DNA of 64,000 nt from Fallopia convolvulus (GCA_964016875.1 OZ024726.1:29687503-29751502), one strand, 5' to 3'; shown: positions 32,505 through 43,205, numbered from the stretch's first letter. Notes: generated by a model not told the origin, from the letters alone. Numbers and translations: made by a program.

Positions 32505-33161
32505 TTAATGACGCCAAATCTTTAGAGCATGTACCACCTCTGCCAGCTCTAAGTCATGAGTGGGGTAATTCTGCTCGTTCGGTTTCAACTGTTTGGAGGC
32601 ATAAGCAATCACCATGTCCCTTTGCATCAACACACAGCCCAGGCCTACTTTGGAGGCGTCACTGTAAATTACAAAATCCTCATTCCCTTGAGGAAGAGCA
32701 AGTATAGGAGCCGAAGTCAACCTTCTCTTCATCTCATCAAAACTCCGCTGGCAAGCTTCATTCCACTCAAAACGAGTAGTTTTCTTAAGCAGGTTGGTAA
32801 GTGGTTGGGCTATCCGGGAAAACCCTTCCACAAACCTTCTGTAATACCCCGCTAATCCAAGGAAACTCTGCACCTCCTTCACATTCTTCGGAGGCTCCCA
32901 CGCCTTTACAGCCTCAATCTTCGAAGGGTCCACCATAACTCCCTGGGCAGATACCACGTGACCTAAAAAGGTAACTTCAGGCAGCCAGAAATCACATTTG
33001 GACAGCTTAGCAAACAACCGATGTTGTCTCAACACTCCAAATACCAGTCGGAGATGCTCGGCGTGCTCCTCCTTACTTCTAGAGTAGATCAGAATATCAT
33101 CGATGAACACCACATCAAATCTGTCCAAGTAGTGTATGAACACTCGGTTCATCAACTCCAA
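32505..33161 (-). pseudogene. Gypsy reverse transcriptase C-terminal part and RNase H N-terminal part
   Basis: FDVVFIDDILIYSRSKEEH contains the catalytic F-I-D-D (YxDD box) of Ty3/Gypsy RT. KLSKCDFWLPEVTFLGHVVS and VQSFLGLAGYYRRFVEGFSR are conserved connection and thumb motifs. RNase H begins at DFVIYSDASKVGLGCVLMQ with the first Asp and KQLKPNEQNYPTHDLELAEV with the Glu. Catalytic residues look intact; inactivity comes from the frameshift upstream (33152-33161) and the stop downstream. Confidence 0.93.
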
Positions 33162-33514
33162 AATACAACGGGTGCATTCGTCAGTCCGAACGGCATCACT
33201 ACAAACTCATAATGCCCATATCTCGTTCGGAAGGCCGTCTTGGGAATATCCTCTTCCCGAATTCTCAACTGGTGGTATCCCGACCTCAAATCCACCTTAG
33301 AGAACACAATAGCCCCCTGCAACTGGTCTAACAAATCATCAATACGTGGCAGCGGATACTTGTTCTTGATGGTAACCCGGTTCAACTCCCGGTAGTCGAT
33401 ACACAAACGGAGAGAACCATCCTTCTTCTTCACAAACAAGACTGGAGCTCCCCATGGCGACGCACTTGGTCGTACATACCCCTTCTCCAATAACTCCTCC
33501 AATTGAGCCTTCAC
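33152..33514 (-). pseudogene. Gypsy reverse transcriptase N-terminal part (fingers/palm)
   Basis: SPWGAPVLFVKKKDGSLRLC, IDYRELNRVTIKNKYPLPRI and VFSKVDLRSGYHQLRI (first catalytic Asp) are the canonical Ty3/Gypsy RT blocks, then FVVMPFGLTNAP. Frame changes occur at both ends: near 33515-33530 (upstream residues continue in another frame) and near 33155, just before the FIDD part. Confidence 0.92.
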
Positions 33515-33603
33515 TCCTGCATTTCCATCGGGGCCATGCGCTACGAGGCCCTCGAAATTGGTCTCGTCCCAGGCTCCAACTCAATACCAAAGTCTACCTC
33601 TCT

Positions 33604-34416
33604 CTAAGGAGGTAGTCCTGGAAGCTCCTCGGGAAAAACGTCCTCAAACTCGCACACTACTGGTATATCCTGAATGTGCGGTCTCTCCTTGTCCCCCTGT
33701 AGGACATAACACCAATATCCTACACATCCATCACTGAGCAACTTGGCGGACTTTACCATACTAATCACCGATTCGGGCCCTTCCTGCTCTAACTCTTGAC
33801 ACACATGTCTGGTCCCATCATCTGTTGTCACTGTAACTGTGCCTCTGTATGCATCCAAAACTGCTCGGTAGCGTATCATCCAGTCCATCCCCAGAATCAT
33901 GTCATCATCCGGCGACAAATGCATTACTATGAAATCCGCATACCAATCCCTATTCCCTATTCTAATAGGGCATTGTAAAATCTCCTTATTCCCTCTCACT
34001 TTACTGCCGTCAGGCAGCCCCACAACAAAAGACACCCCCTCAGTGCAAGTCACTCCTAGTCTAGCCGCGCAAGCAGAAGACATAAAAGAATGGGTAGCAC
34101 CCGTATCAAACAGTATATGAACAGGTCTAGACTGAATCCAAATCATACCTGTAGCAGTCGGCGTGTGTAAGGCGTCAGCCCTCCTCATCTCAAACATACG
34201 AGGCTGATTGCCCCCAGTAGTACTAACTCCTGCGCCGCGACCTCTGCCTTGACTCGGTGCCTGTTGAAACTGCTGAGGCTGACGACGAGACATCTGGTTC
34301 ACTGTCCCCGGTGAAGATCCCTGTGAGGGTGCTCCAACATTACAGTAATGTTGTAAATGGCCAGGCTTCCCACAAGTGAAGCAACTCCTGACTGGATTCG
34401 GACACTGACTCCTCAA
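33604..34416 (-). pseudogene. Gypsy gag zinc knuckle and aspartic protease
   Basis: CFTCGKPGHLQHYC is a C-x2-C-x4-H-x4-C zinc knuckle that binds element RNA. About 90 residues later, RPVHILFDTGATHSFMS carries the D-T-G active site of the retropepsin-like protease, and DMILGMDWMIRYRAVLD is the flap/core I-L-G-M-D-W motif. The end, ECVFEDVFPEELPGLPP-like, is the usual protease-RT linker. The protease processes Gag-Pol in virus-like particles. Motifs are intact, but the flanking frame is interrupted on both sides. Confidence 0.92.
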
Positions 34417-34617
34417 ATGAGCAGTGCTTCCACAGTTGAATCACTCTCTCAGCCCTCCAGTGGACTGACTCTGACGACGCTGGTCCTGACGACCCTGTGA
34501 CTGAAACCCTGATCGTTGCGGTTGAGAAGAGCCGGGACGACTTTCTCTCCTAGGTTCTGTCGGGGCAGACAACTTCTGCCTCTTGCTCCTAGTGGTATGC
34601 ACCTCTAGCTGACTCTG

Positions 34618-35049
34618 TCAGGTCGTGGCCATAGTATAAGCCAAAGCAGACTGTTGAACGTCTATCAATGCCGCGAGTCGGAGACCAGACACATAAGCAC
34701 GTAAATGCGGCTGCAACCTTTTTAGAAAGGTTGCAATCTTCAACTCCTCAGTAGGGGCAGCATTCGGCACCGCCGCCAACTCTTGCTGAAACTTCAGAAT
34801 AGTCTCAGCTACTGTGATGTTTTCGGGTCCAGCATCCCGAAAAGCAGCCTCCCGAGCCATCCTCACAACCAGAGGACAATACTGATCTCGAATCCTCCTC
34901 TCAAACTCCTCGAAAGTTGCCTCAGTCTGGGGATCCCTACACAACTCCCACCAGTCAAAAGCACTCTCCTGTAGCAGACTCTGTACTAAGGACATCTTTC
35001 TCTCCTCCGGTGCCTTAATGGAGTCCAACGCAGATTTCACCCTCCTCAA
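34618..35049 (-). pseudogene. Gypsy Gag (retrotransposon gag domain)
   Basis: ESAFDWWELCRDPQTEATFE and FERRIRDQYCP, followed by a helical segment ending LKIATFLKRLQPHLRAYVSG, match the capsid-type retrotransposon gag domain. It would form virus-like particles in the cytoplasm. Stops separate it from the N-terminal region (35050-35235) and from the zinc knuckle (34417-34617), where Q/R/S-rich linker sequence can be read only in pieces. Confidence 0.9.
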
Positions 35050-35235
35050 CCACTGCTCTACGTCAGAACCCTAAGCTCCAACAAAATTCGGCACTCCAGT
35101 CTTCCTAAACTCCGCGAGCCACTTATCAAGCTGAGGCTCGCGATACTGTCTCCTTGGTTCGATCACACGATCAGCTATCACTGGTCCTCGCGAATCTGGC
35201 ATTGCTCCAAGCTGGGCAGCCAAAACAGAGTCTGG

Positions 35236-35628
35236 TCATGGTGCCCTCCTCTCAGCTCCTTGTTGCCCCGTAGCTGCGTTCAGATTAGGTGCAGCCCCCG
35301 CACCCATCAAGGTCTGTAACAACAGCTGGATTACGTCGTTCACCTCTGGGGCCAGTCCTGCTGGTGGCACTCCTCCTCCCACTTGAGCCCCATTAGCTGG
35401 GGGAACCCCTCCAGCGACAGATGCACTGTCCCCCTGATGGACAACTACAACCACATCCCGTCTCTCAGCAACCTCCTCCTGGTGAGTATTATGTTGTACC
35501 TCTGGCTCCGCAACTACAGGGGCCTCTCCCCTACCCCTGCCACGGCCTCGACCTCAGCCTCTACCGCGGCCTCTTCCGCGGCCTCTTCCTTTGGCTTCAG
35601 CAGCTCTTGCTCTGGTTGGTGGGGCCAT
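35236..35628 (-). pseudogene. Gag N-terminal leader, RG-rich
   Basis: The likely start is the ATG at 35628-35626 (MAPPTRARAAEAKGRGRGRG). An Arg-Gly repeat of about eight pairs is interrupted by one TGA where CGA is expected, again a C-to-T change. The reading continues EAPVVAEPEVQHNTHQEEV and then a Gly/Ala/Pro-rich segment. An RG stretch could aid RNA binding or nuclear entry; that is inference. The start lies about 235 bp inside the primer-binding site. Confidence 0.75.
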
Positions 35629-35860
35629 ATATAACAGAAAGTCCCACAGTCAAAACTTAAACATCCTATTTATTAACGTAATTCTTACTACCCTACGTGA
35701 GGTCCTTCGGCTGATGGGGGCGGAGTCGCGACGTGTCACCTACCCCCTATATGCAACATGTCTACCCAGTGAAAACATTTTGAAAACACCGGCCGGTTTT
35801 TGTTTTAAGTTGGACCTCGGGTACACTCGTTGGTCAGTTCCTTGTGCCCTGTTGTCAACC

Positions 35861-35874
35861 TGGCTCTGATACCA
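35861..35874 (-). promoter_or_regulatory. Primer-binding site, initiator-Met tRNA
   Basis: Minus strand TGGTATCAGAGCCA is complementary to the 3' end of plant initiator Met tRNA. It lies 3 bp inside the 5' LTR (LTR ends TGTTACA, then AAT, then the site), fixing the minus-strand orientation. Confidence 0.95.
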
Positions 35875-35877
35875 ATT

Positions 35878-36626
35878 TGTAACACCCCGACTTTCGACGG
35901 GACGCTACTTAGAAATAGACCTTACTAGGTACTATTTAAGTAGGTTAACAACTAGACTTTAGGATCTTGCAACGCGGGCACGACGAGAAAACATAATAAA
36001 AACATCCAACCTTTCATTTTATAAAATATAGAAAACGTAGTTATGCATGTATTCCCGAAAACATAAATATTCAAATCCGACGAATCACTGCTAACAATAA
36101 ATTATTCGACCATTTCAGTTCCAAGTATGAACCAGGGAACCGTGCAGGAACGTATTGATGATTTCCCGAAAACCAGGGAACCGTTCTTAATGGTCAAATC
36201 ATTTCGGATTTGACCATTTCAGTTCCAGGTATGAACCAGGGAACCGTGCAGGAACCGAGGCCAGATGGCGGGGCGGAGCGGTGAAGAGCGCGTGTCATAG
36301 TAGGGTCGGGTTTACGTTAGTTTATTTATGATTTTCTAGGATGTTGGTTTTACTATTATGATGGAGTTATTATTATTACTTGTCTTTGTTTCCTCGAATA
36401 ATTTATTGTTAGCAGTGATTCGTCGGATTTGAATATTTATGTTTTCGGGAATACATGCATAACTACGTTTTCTATATTTTTATAAAATGAAAGGTTGGAT
36501 GTTTTTATTATGTTTTCTCATCGTGCCCGCGTTGCAAGATCCTAAAGTGTAGTTGTCAACCTACTTAAATAGTACCTAGTAAGGTCTATTTCTAAGTAGC
36601 GTCCCGTCGGAAGTCGGGGTGTTACA
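35878..36626 (-). mobile_element. 5' LTR remnant: truncated and replaced by an inverted LTR copy
   Basis: 35878-36109 matches the first 232 bp of the other LTR (28064-28296). Where a 2.4-kb LTR should continue, the sequence switches to short scrambled pieces (36110-36212), then to an inverted LTR segment (about 36213-36626) ending CGGGGTGTTACA. The arms 35878-36109 and 36394-36626 form a near-perfect 232-bp inverted repeat. The piece CCATTTCAGTTCCA occurs twice (36110 and about 36206). The flank ACTAC pairs with ACTAT at 28059-28063. Confidence 0.88.
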
Positions 36627-38120
36627 ACTACCAACTTGGCAAAATTTTATTGTTACACAAAATGGCAGATCAAAAGTCTTTTTTTATCTTTCATGCATTA
36701 TTTTATAATAGTATATATTAATTGATTGACTATTGGTCTTCTTGATTTAAATGTAGAATTGGATTCTCTATGTTCAATTAATAGGATTAGTGATAAATAG
36801 CCAAAATTTTCTTCTTCATATTATATATTGATAGATAGATGTAGAAGATTTTTAATAGGGTAATACGAATGGTCACAAAATCTACTAAACATCTAATGTG
36901 CTGAAAATTTATAAAAAAAAATAATGAACTTGATAGATTTTTTATATATTAAAATAAAAATTGAAAGTAAATTCATGTATATGAAAGCACTGCCTGAAAA
37001 GAAGACAAAACATCCCACCTCTCAAACATCCTCCTTATCCTTGGTCTTCATCCTTGCATTCCGAAGTCTTTAATTATATCTCAAATTCGATGGACAAATG
37101 AATTTCATGTTCCATCTTGCTCAAAAAAACCCACAATAAAGGTGAATATATTGTGATAGTACTTTGACATTTGAAGTATCGAAATTATATTTGTCCAATC
37201 GCTTGTAACATAATTTAATATTTTTTTGGAAAAAAGTAGAATTCCTCTTCCCAAGGCTCTTCACCCACAAATGTTCTTTATAGTATTCTCTCCATTCTTC
37301 TACATTGGACGTAGATTACACGTTCAAATATTTATTATCTAAATATTTTAATTTATATTTTATATAATTTTTTCAATTAAGATTATCGTATTTTCTCTTC
37401 TAGGTTTTAAAAAATTCTTAAATAAAAATATCCTGAAAAAATGATTGATAAAATCTGATAATGAGATTTTGTATTTTGCATTCAGTTAGAAATAAATTTT
37501 TATGCTCAATCATGAAAGAAAAAATGAATATACTTAAATATATTACATCAGACAAAGAAGAAAGATATACATTATTCAAGAATTAGGTACTTATATATAA
37601 TTTTCATGGACATGCTCCCAAACATTGAAGTTGTCCAAATCAATATTCACCTTCGAAAGGAAATGACACTTGCTCTCATGCATTTACGTATCTTCATCAA
37701 AATATTTGATTCTTCCTCGCTACCAACCCAACTTCTTGTAAACTTTTCCAAAGCTTTCCACCAATCTATTATTTTTTTCACTTTGTTGTGAACATGTATG
37801 GGGATATGATATATTACATGTGCATATTTGGGTGTAAATATTGAGAGGATTGTGTGACTTTTTATGTTACAAATGTTGGAGGTTTAGGAATATTAAAAGT
37901 TGTTTAGAAATTGATATTATTATGAAGTAATTAATTAGATCTAAATTTTAATATTTATGTTACAATTGTGTATATTATGAGCATTAATTCTCAAAAAAAA
38001 TTATTATATTTTTTTTTATAGATAGATAGATAGTTGAATAGATGGATTATAAAAAAGTTTTAAAATAATATTTAAGTCATTTGAATGTATCATTAATTGA
38101 CCAAATTTTTCTATTTTATA
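36627..38120 (-). other. Helitron-derived AT-rich DNA with duplicated block and TAGA arrays
   Basis: The target flank CCAACTTGGCAAAATTTTA continues the Helitron body interrupted at 28063. A block near 37440-37740 is a direct, diverged copy of 27770-28060 (shared AAATAAATTTTTATGC, GAAAGAA, ATGGACATGCTC-type words). Short TAGATAGATAG arrays at 36832-36842 and 38020-38036 resemble minus-strand Helitron 5' ends, followed on the minus strand by GAAGAAGAAAATTTTGG-type sequence. No gene is recognised. Confidence 0.55.
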
Positions 38121-38181
38121 GTATATATAGATATAGATATATAGATATAGATATAGATAGATATAGATATAGATAGATAGA
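38121..38181 (-). repeat. TCTA/TCTATA array: stacked minus-strand Helitron 5' ends
   Basis: Read on the minus strand from 38181: TCTATCTATCTATATCTATA and similar words with TC starts every 4-8 bases, about ten in all. The array stands exactly at A^T in the family B Helitron (between bases matching 4713 and 4714 of copy 1) and is the 5' end of the 15-kb nest 23129-38181. After the last TC the sequence TATAAAATAGAAAAATTTGG resembles known 5' bodies of family G. Confidence 0.7.
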
Positions 38182-38236
38182 TTATGGCAAAATGTTTTAA
38201 TTATTTGAAAAAAATATGAGTCACCTTATAACTACA
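38182..38236 (-). mobile_element. Helitron family B copy 2, middle piece
   Basis: Fifty-five bp equal to the complement of about 4659-4713, lying between the 15-kb nest on its left and a plus-strand Helitron on its right. It links the 5' piece (43206-44109) with the 3' piece (19859-23128). Confidence 0.85.
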
Positions 38237-38389
38237 TCCTTATCCTTATCCTTATTACTTTAAAAGAATCTTCAAAATTTTCATTTTTAACCCTTAATTA
38301 TTTATATAACTTCCCTATCTACGGTCCTAATTGTTGCCTTATTCTAAATTTTTCTTTTTCTAATAATTCCAATAATTCCAGCCCCTAAT

Positions 38390-38640
38390 TACTTTACGGT
38401 AGTCAGAGATACACATTCCTTCTCTCTCCCTCGTTTCCCCTTCTCTCTCCCCCGTTCCTCCTTCCCATTCTCTCTCCCCATTCCCATCTCTCTCTCTGCG
38501 TTCGCCACCATCGCCCCATCGACCGACCTCTTCACTGCCGCCACCGAGTGCCCAACCCTAGACGATCACGGAGGGATTGCTTTTAGGTGTCCGCACATCG
38601 ATCAGAAGAGGTATTTATGTACTTTATCACTTTCTAGGGT
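38390..38640 (+). other. Captured 5'UTR/first-exon-like segment
   Basis: A CT-rich tract (CTCTCTCCCTCGTTTCCCC) followed by GC-rich sequence (CGCCACCATCGCCCCATCG, CACTGCCGCCACCGAGTGCC) stands out from the AT-rich flanks and looks like a plant promoter or 5'UTR. AGAAGAGGTATTTATG may contain a donor site. No product is identifiable. Confidence 0.4.
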
Positions 38641-38984
38641 TTCGTCAATTTCTTTTTCGACTGGTGTCATGCTTTGGCTCTGGTTCTCTTTTGTCATTCC
38701 TTCTTGCTGTTTCCTTAGGCCTTTGCTTTGATTTCCATTCGTATTCTGAGCTAATATGTCGATCTTATTTCCTAGGGTTTCGTTTCGCTCTTTGTTTTCT
38801 CTTTCGCTCATGAGGTATGGCTGGCAAGCTGGGTTGCTTTTAGTCTGCTGGCTCCTAAAGCTCCACCGATTTTTCTTATTGCATTCTTTCCAATAATTTT
38901 TTTTCCTGCTAGGGTTTTATCTTGCTCTGAGTTGGTACTCTAATTTCATAGGTTTTTCTTCAGGGATATCTCCAAGAACTGTAC

Positions 38985-39200
38985 TTAGAAGATCACAAAG
39001 ACAACAACCCGCTTCCTAATCGAAGCAACTTCTAGGAAATTGCTACCGGTAATCCGGTAATCCTCTGAAATCGGTAGCTTCTCGTTTTGACCGCTTTCAT
39101 CGATGCCTAATTGTGCCCAAAATAGCTCAATGCGTTCTTTGAACTGAGGTATTTCAACTTCATAATTGTTGTTCAGTTCGATTAGGGTTTTGGAGAACAA
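38985..39200 (-). pseudogene. Captured exon-like fragment, unrecognised
   Basis: The minus-strand frame contains LIELNNNYEVEIPQFKERIE, LFWAQLGIDESGQNEKLPIS, then EDYR, with codon composition like real protein. It is predicted helical. The family is not recognised. It lies antisense to the other exon-like pieces of Helitron C, so the element carries pieces in both orientations. Confidence 0.4.
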
Positions 39201-39277
39201 AAATACTTGTCGCCTTTGATTTATTGCGTTTGTAAGCTCTCCTCAATGATACAACAAAATAGGATTTCAATTTGCAG

Positions 39278-39426
39278 GCTTCCCTTTGTGGATTCACTAA
39301 TCTTGAGGAGTTCAAGGAGCACAATACATTTGGCTCAGAGTGCTCTGATCGACTGATTACCTTTGTGGTGTCACGTGGAAGTTGGTCATCTGTTGTTCTA
39401 AGTATCTTAATTAAATCATCATAAAG
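39278..39426 (+). pseudogene. Captured exon-like fragment with splice borders, unrecognised
   Basis: It is preceded by an acceptor-like TTTCAATTTGCAG and followed by a donor-like AAAG|GTCTG. The open frame reads ASLCGFTNLEEFKEHNTFGS, then ECSDRLITFVVSRGSWSSVV, ending in TAA close to the donor. The minus strand is also open. It is probably an internal exon of a host gene, but I cannot name it. Confidence 0.42.
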
Positions 39427-41286
39427 GTCTGTTTTCCTACCATCTCTAGAGATCAACAGATGCTCTTGTATATTCACTTTGCCTTTAGTTATATTTATTA
39501 TAATGATACTATTTTTTCTGTTCCACTTTTATAGAAAGAATAAGAGTCTTACTGCTACAACATGATCTCTGCAAGTGTCAATCATATGATATTGGTAGAG
39601 CTTTTATAAATTACCTTTAGTTTCTATATATGGTTAATGGCTAATGATTTTTTTTGTCATGGGATGTTTATGTCCTTGAGTTTTTATATATAAATTACCT
39701 ATATTTTCTATATATGGTCTTTACTTTGTACAAAAAAAATCAATAAGAATGAGAGCTTTGCTAACCCTATAAAATGTACAGATTCTGTAAATCCCTCCTT
39801 TGAGGTATTATAAGCTCCTAACTTCTCATCTATTTCAATTTTTTGTCATACTGCTCAAAGGTGTTTCTTGTTCAAAATTATATCTAATTTGAATGCTTTC
39901 TTTGTTTTTTTTTGTCGTTGTAGAGATCTTTTGAAGCTGCAAAGGTGTCACACAGGCTGCAAATGTGCCAACATGGACTCCAAGGTGTATATTAATCTTC
40001 TCTTTCATATCTTTATTATCTTGTTTTGGTATTTTTTTCTCTCAAATGTATAAAACAAAGTATTTTTAGTGATTATTTCATAGGGAATTTATGTTTGTCC
40101 ACTCTCTGTGTTTTGTGATTTCACTCATTTGTGGGTTATTACTTTTGTGGCATTTCTCATTTTTCTTAATTCAGGTGAAATGATAATGCATATTCAACAA
40201 ATGCTTAATTTAGATTGAATAAATTAATTCAGGTGAAATGATAATGCACTTACTTCTGGATGTGGGAATTATATATCTGCAAAATTGATTGCTAATCATA
40301 TATCTTATTATAATGGCTTTAACTTTGTTATTATTTTATATAATTGGCTTGTTCATTAAGCCTGTAAATTCAACAACTTGGTGGTCTCTAGGCTAGAGAC
40401 TAGAGTATTGATTTGCTCATTCCATCTGGCATAGTATCATCAAGAAATGAGAGGTTGGTTGCTTGGTACTCCAATACCTCGGTTTCATGCACAAAATTCT
40501 TCTCTGATTTAATTGTCCAAATTATAAACATGTTTTTCTATTCTTTGGAGGGTCAGCCTTTGGATTTTTATGCATTGTGTGCTGTGTATGTTGGGACTGG
40601 TAAGTTTGATCTTTGCAGGATCATTAGATTCCACAATAATTATGCTTACTATTCAAATGTATAAAAATTTGATCTTTATGGCTGTTTTGGTGAGTAGATA
40701 GGATTTTGAAAGAAAGAGCAATAAGTATATGCTTCAGTTGATCTTGAGAAATGATTAAAGCTGTATACTGATGTTTCAAGTAAGAATTATGGTGTCTTTC
40801 TTGCATTCCAAAAATTGTCTAAATTTGACTAAGATAAGTTTGGGGATGCATAGCCAAAACTTTAAAATGATACGAAATGAACCAAAACTATAAAATTCTT
40901 GGGATCACTAATGTTAGCCTTCATTTTTTCTGGTTTGATATTTACCTAGATGTGGCACTTATGACATCCTTGAGAGATCATGTTCTTATTACATTTACTC
41001 GTCTATATGTAATTGTGTGTTGTAATTACTCTATTAGAAGAAACATCTTCAACAAAATAACATCTTCATATCAAAGATAGGTACTAATAAGAACATATAA
41101 TCACAAATGTGCTCAATCATTTGACCATTGTAGTTGAAAAATATTATTTTTTAATAGATTACGTAGTTATTAGGTACATTATGTCTTACCTGAAAAGTTT
41201 GCTAATCATTGCAAGTTGCAAGAGACTTTGAACAATGCTGATGAGTTGCAAAACTTTTTGGTTTTCCTAACCAAGCTACTCTATAA

Positions 41287-41787
41287 TACCGTTGTGCGCT
41301 TCTTTACAATTGGAATCTTGAACTGGATACCAAATCAAGAATAGAACAGGAGTTTGCAGTTTTTCTCTTATACAGCAGTTATGATGCAAACCCTCCAACT
41401 CTACGTTTCCAAATGGAAGGATCTTTCATCCCTAGAAATAATATAGAAGAGGCAATCCTTCTTCTGTTAATCTTGCTGAGGAAGTTTTCCCAGAGAAAGA
41501 TCAAATGGGATTCGACAATTTTTGATCATTTGACTTTTGCTTTATCTATTTCTGGTGACTTACAATCACTGGTTTCACAAATGAAAGAGTTGTCTCCTGA
41601 GATCATACAGAGGAAAGAGAGAAGTCTTACAATGGCCCTTTGTCTTCATGGTCAAGGCAAGGATTCAACTGCCATGAACTTGTTAAGGAATCTTTTAGAT
41701 GACATAGAAAATCTGAATTGCACTGAGAGGTATTGCTTGCTTCAAAGATCAGTAGTCCTACACAAGCTGTTGACTATCCATATGTAG
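41287..41787 (+). pseudogene. Captured NPG1/NPGR-like (TTC7-related) TPR protein fragment
   Basis: A continuous frame reads YRCALLYNWNLELDTKSRIE, QEFAVFLLYSSYDANPP, then RNNIEEAILLLLILLRKFSQ, IKWDSTIFDHLTFALSISGD and ERSLTMALCLHGQGKD, AMNLLRNLL. This is the order and wording I associate with plant NPG1/NPGR calmodulin-binding TPR proteins, plant counterparts of TTC7 in the plasma-membrane PI4-kinase complex; NPG1 is required for pollen germination. About 165 residues of a protein near 700 are present. The 3' end diverges (ERYCLLQRSVVLHKLL), then stops. It is a capture, not a gene: there is no start, upstream exons or downstream TPRs. The identification is from memory of the family. Confidence 0.72.
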
Positions 41788-41789
41788 AG

Positions 41790-43140
41790 ATCTTAGTCAA
41801 ACACATAACCTAACAAACCTTCTACGCTTACAAGTGACAAAATTTACCTTATATCGATTTCAATCTTTTATTAGTAGAGCCTTTTTTGTTCCTTTTATTG
41901 GTGTAATATAAGGTATCTTGGCTGAAACAATTGAATCCCTAACCCCATTGAATTTTACCCCATTTTTCAGTTTCAGCATCGCATGTCTGAAATAATTGAG
42001 ATGCTAAGAAAGGTTGGAACAAACTTCTGACTTTTAGCTGGAGACAAGAGGACTACAACCATATAAATTGCTATGTTGTGCAAATCCACTAATCAGGTAT
42101 CTTGGCTTTCTTTAATTGTGTTATATTAAATTACAATTTTTATCCAAGAACTCCCCTAATGCACTATATTTTGTAATATTAGCATTTCTTTATTGTTGAT
42201 ATAACTGAAAGTCCAGCTTTTGTTTTTTCAATGAAAAGAGCTGAGATCAAGTTTGCAAAAGCTTGAAAGGTTTTACTCACAATGAAGATAAAACCAGTAA
42301 TCTATTGAAGCTATCTTTATATTTTATGTTCTCTTTTTGAGATCTTGCCTTTTTATTTAAAACTCAAAAAAGAGTCATAATATCTTGCCATTTGCCTCTT
42401 GAAGTCAATTCATATAAATAACTATGGATAAAATCCTTTTTAAGATTTCACATCCATATGAATAACTATGGATAGTATCTTTTACTTTAGATCAGGCATG
42501 ATCTGTTGCATCTTGTGTGCATATTGCAAAGGCTTATTTTATCAAGTCCAAATTTTAATTGTGTCAAGAAATCTATTTGCATGACTTGAATTGCTTATAT
42601 TGGTTCTGCTGCTGCCTATCTATAATGAGACATCTACACTATATGATTTCATGTTTTTGTGCCTATAGGAGAAGTGTTGATTATGCAGGGATACCAAGAG
42701 ATTTCCCACAGACAAGCAACAACACTAATGAATGAAGCTATTGCTTGATGACTTTGCAATTGCCAAGGGAGACACGACACTAGAAGAGTCTCTAATTTAC
42801 CTTTAGGACCTCCTGTTAATATTCATTCCACGTAGCTCCCTCTCTTGTGGGTTTGTTGACTGATGTCTAACGCAATGTTGCAGCCACAAGGAGACCTTTG
42901 TTTTTAACATGATTGTCTTTAGAGGCAAGTGAATGTGCGCAGTTCATTTACCTTTAGGAGTTAGGACCTTGTTGGGTAGTAGGAGCTTAGGTTTCACATG
43001 TTATGCATCCAGAAATTTTGGCTAATTTGGTTATATATTTTGTATTTTAATGTGTTTATTATTGTAAGAAACATGTATAAGTGTACAATAACCATACAGT
43101 TTTGATGATTCAAAGTTGTTGAAAGTGTGATTACACCCAC
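41790..43140 (+). other. Intron/UTR-like interior of Helitron C
   Basis: T-rich sequence with exon-like scraps (for example near 42670-42770, GGAGAAGTGTTGATTATGC onward). No frame is long enough and nothing is recognised. Confidence 0.4.
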
Positions 43141-43205
43141 CATGAAGCACTTACTGTACTCCCAAGGAAACATGTCCCCGTGCAGCGCACGGGGCCACTT
43201 GCTAG

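Larger units (their letters stand above)
38237..43205 (+). mobile_element. Gene-capturing Helitron C (4,969 bp), exact ends
   Basis: The 5' end TCCTTATCCTTATCC begins at 38237. The 3' end has hairpin CCCCGTGCAGCGCACGGGG, then CCACTTGCTAG at 43205. The flanks ...ACTACA and TATAATCAAATGG are contiguous in the family B copy at about 4650-4664 (inverted), so the insertion is precisely between A38236 and T43206. The inside differs from neighbours: pyrimidine-rich 5'UTR-like DNA (38390-38480), splice-site-bounded exon-like segments, and an NPG1/NPGR-like exon at 41287-41787. No RepHel protein is encoded, so it needed a helper element. Confidence 0.92.

Noticed and set aside
30786..35869. Plus-strand frames across the Gypsy element
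   Set aside because: They are shadows of gag-pol, which reads on the minus strand and contains all recognisable motifs.
39160..39477. 105-codon minus-strand frame in Helitron C as a gene
   Set aside because: It overlaps an exon-like plus-strand segment with good splice borders (39278-39426) and crosses intron-like sequence; the plus strand is the better reading.
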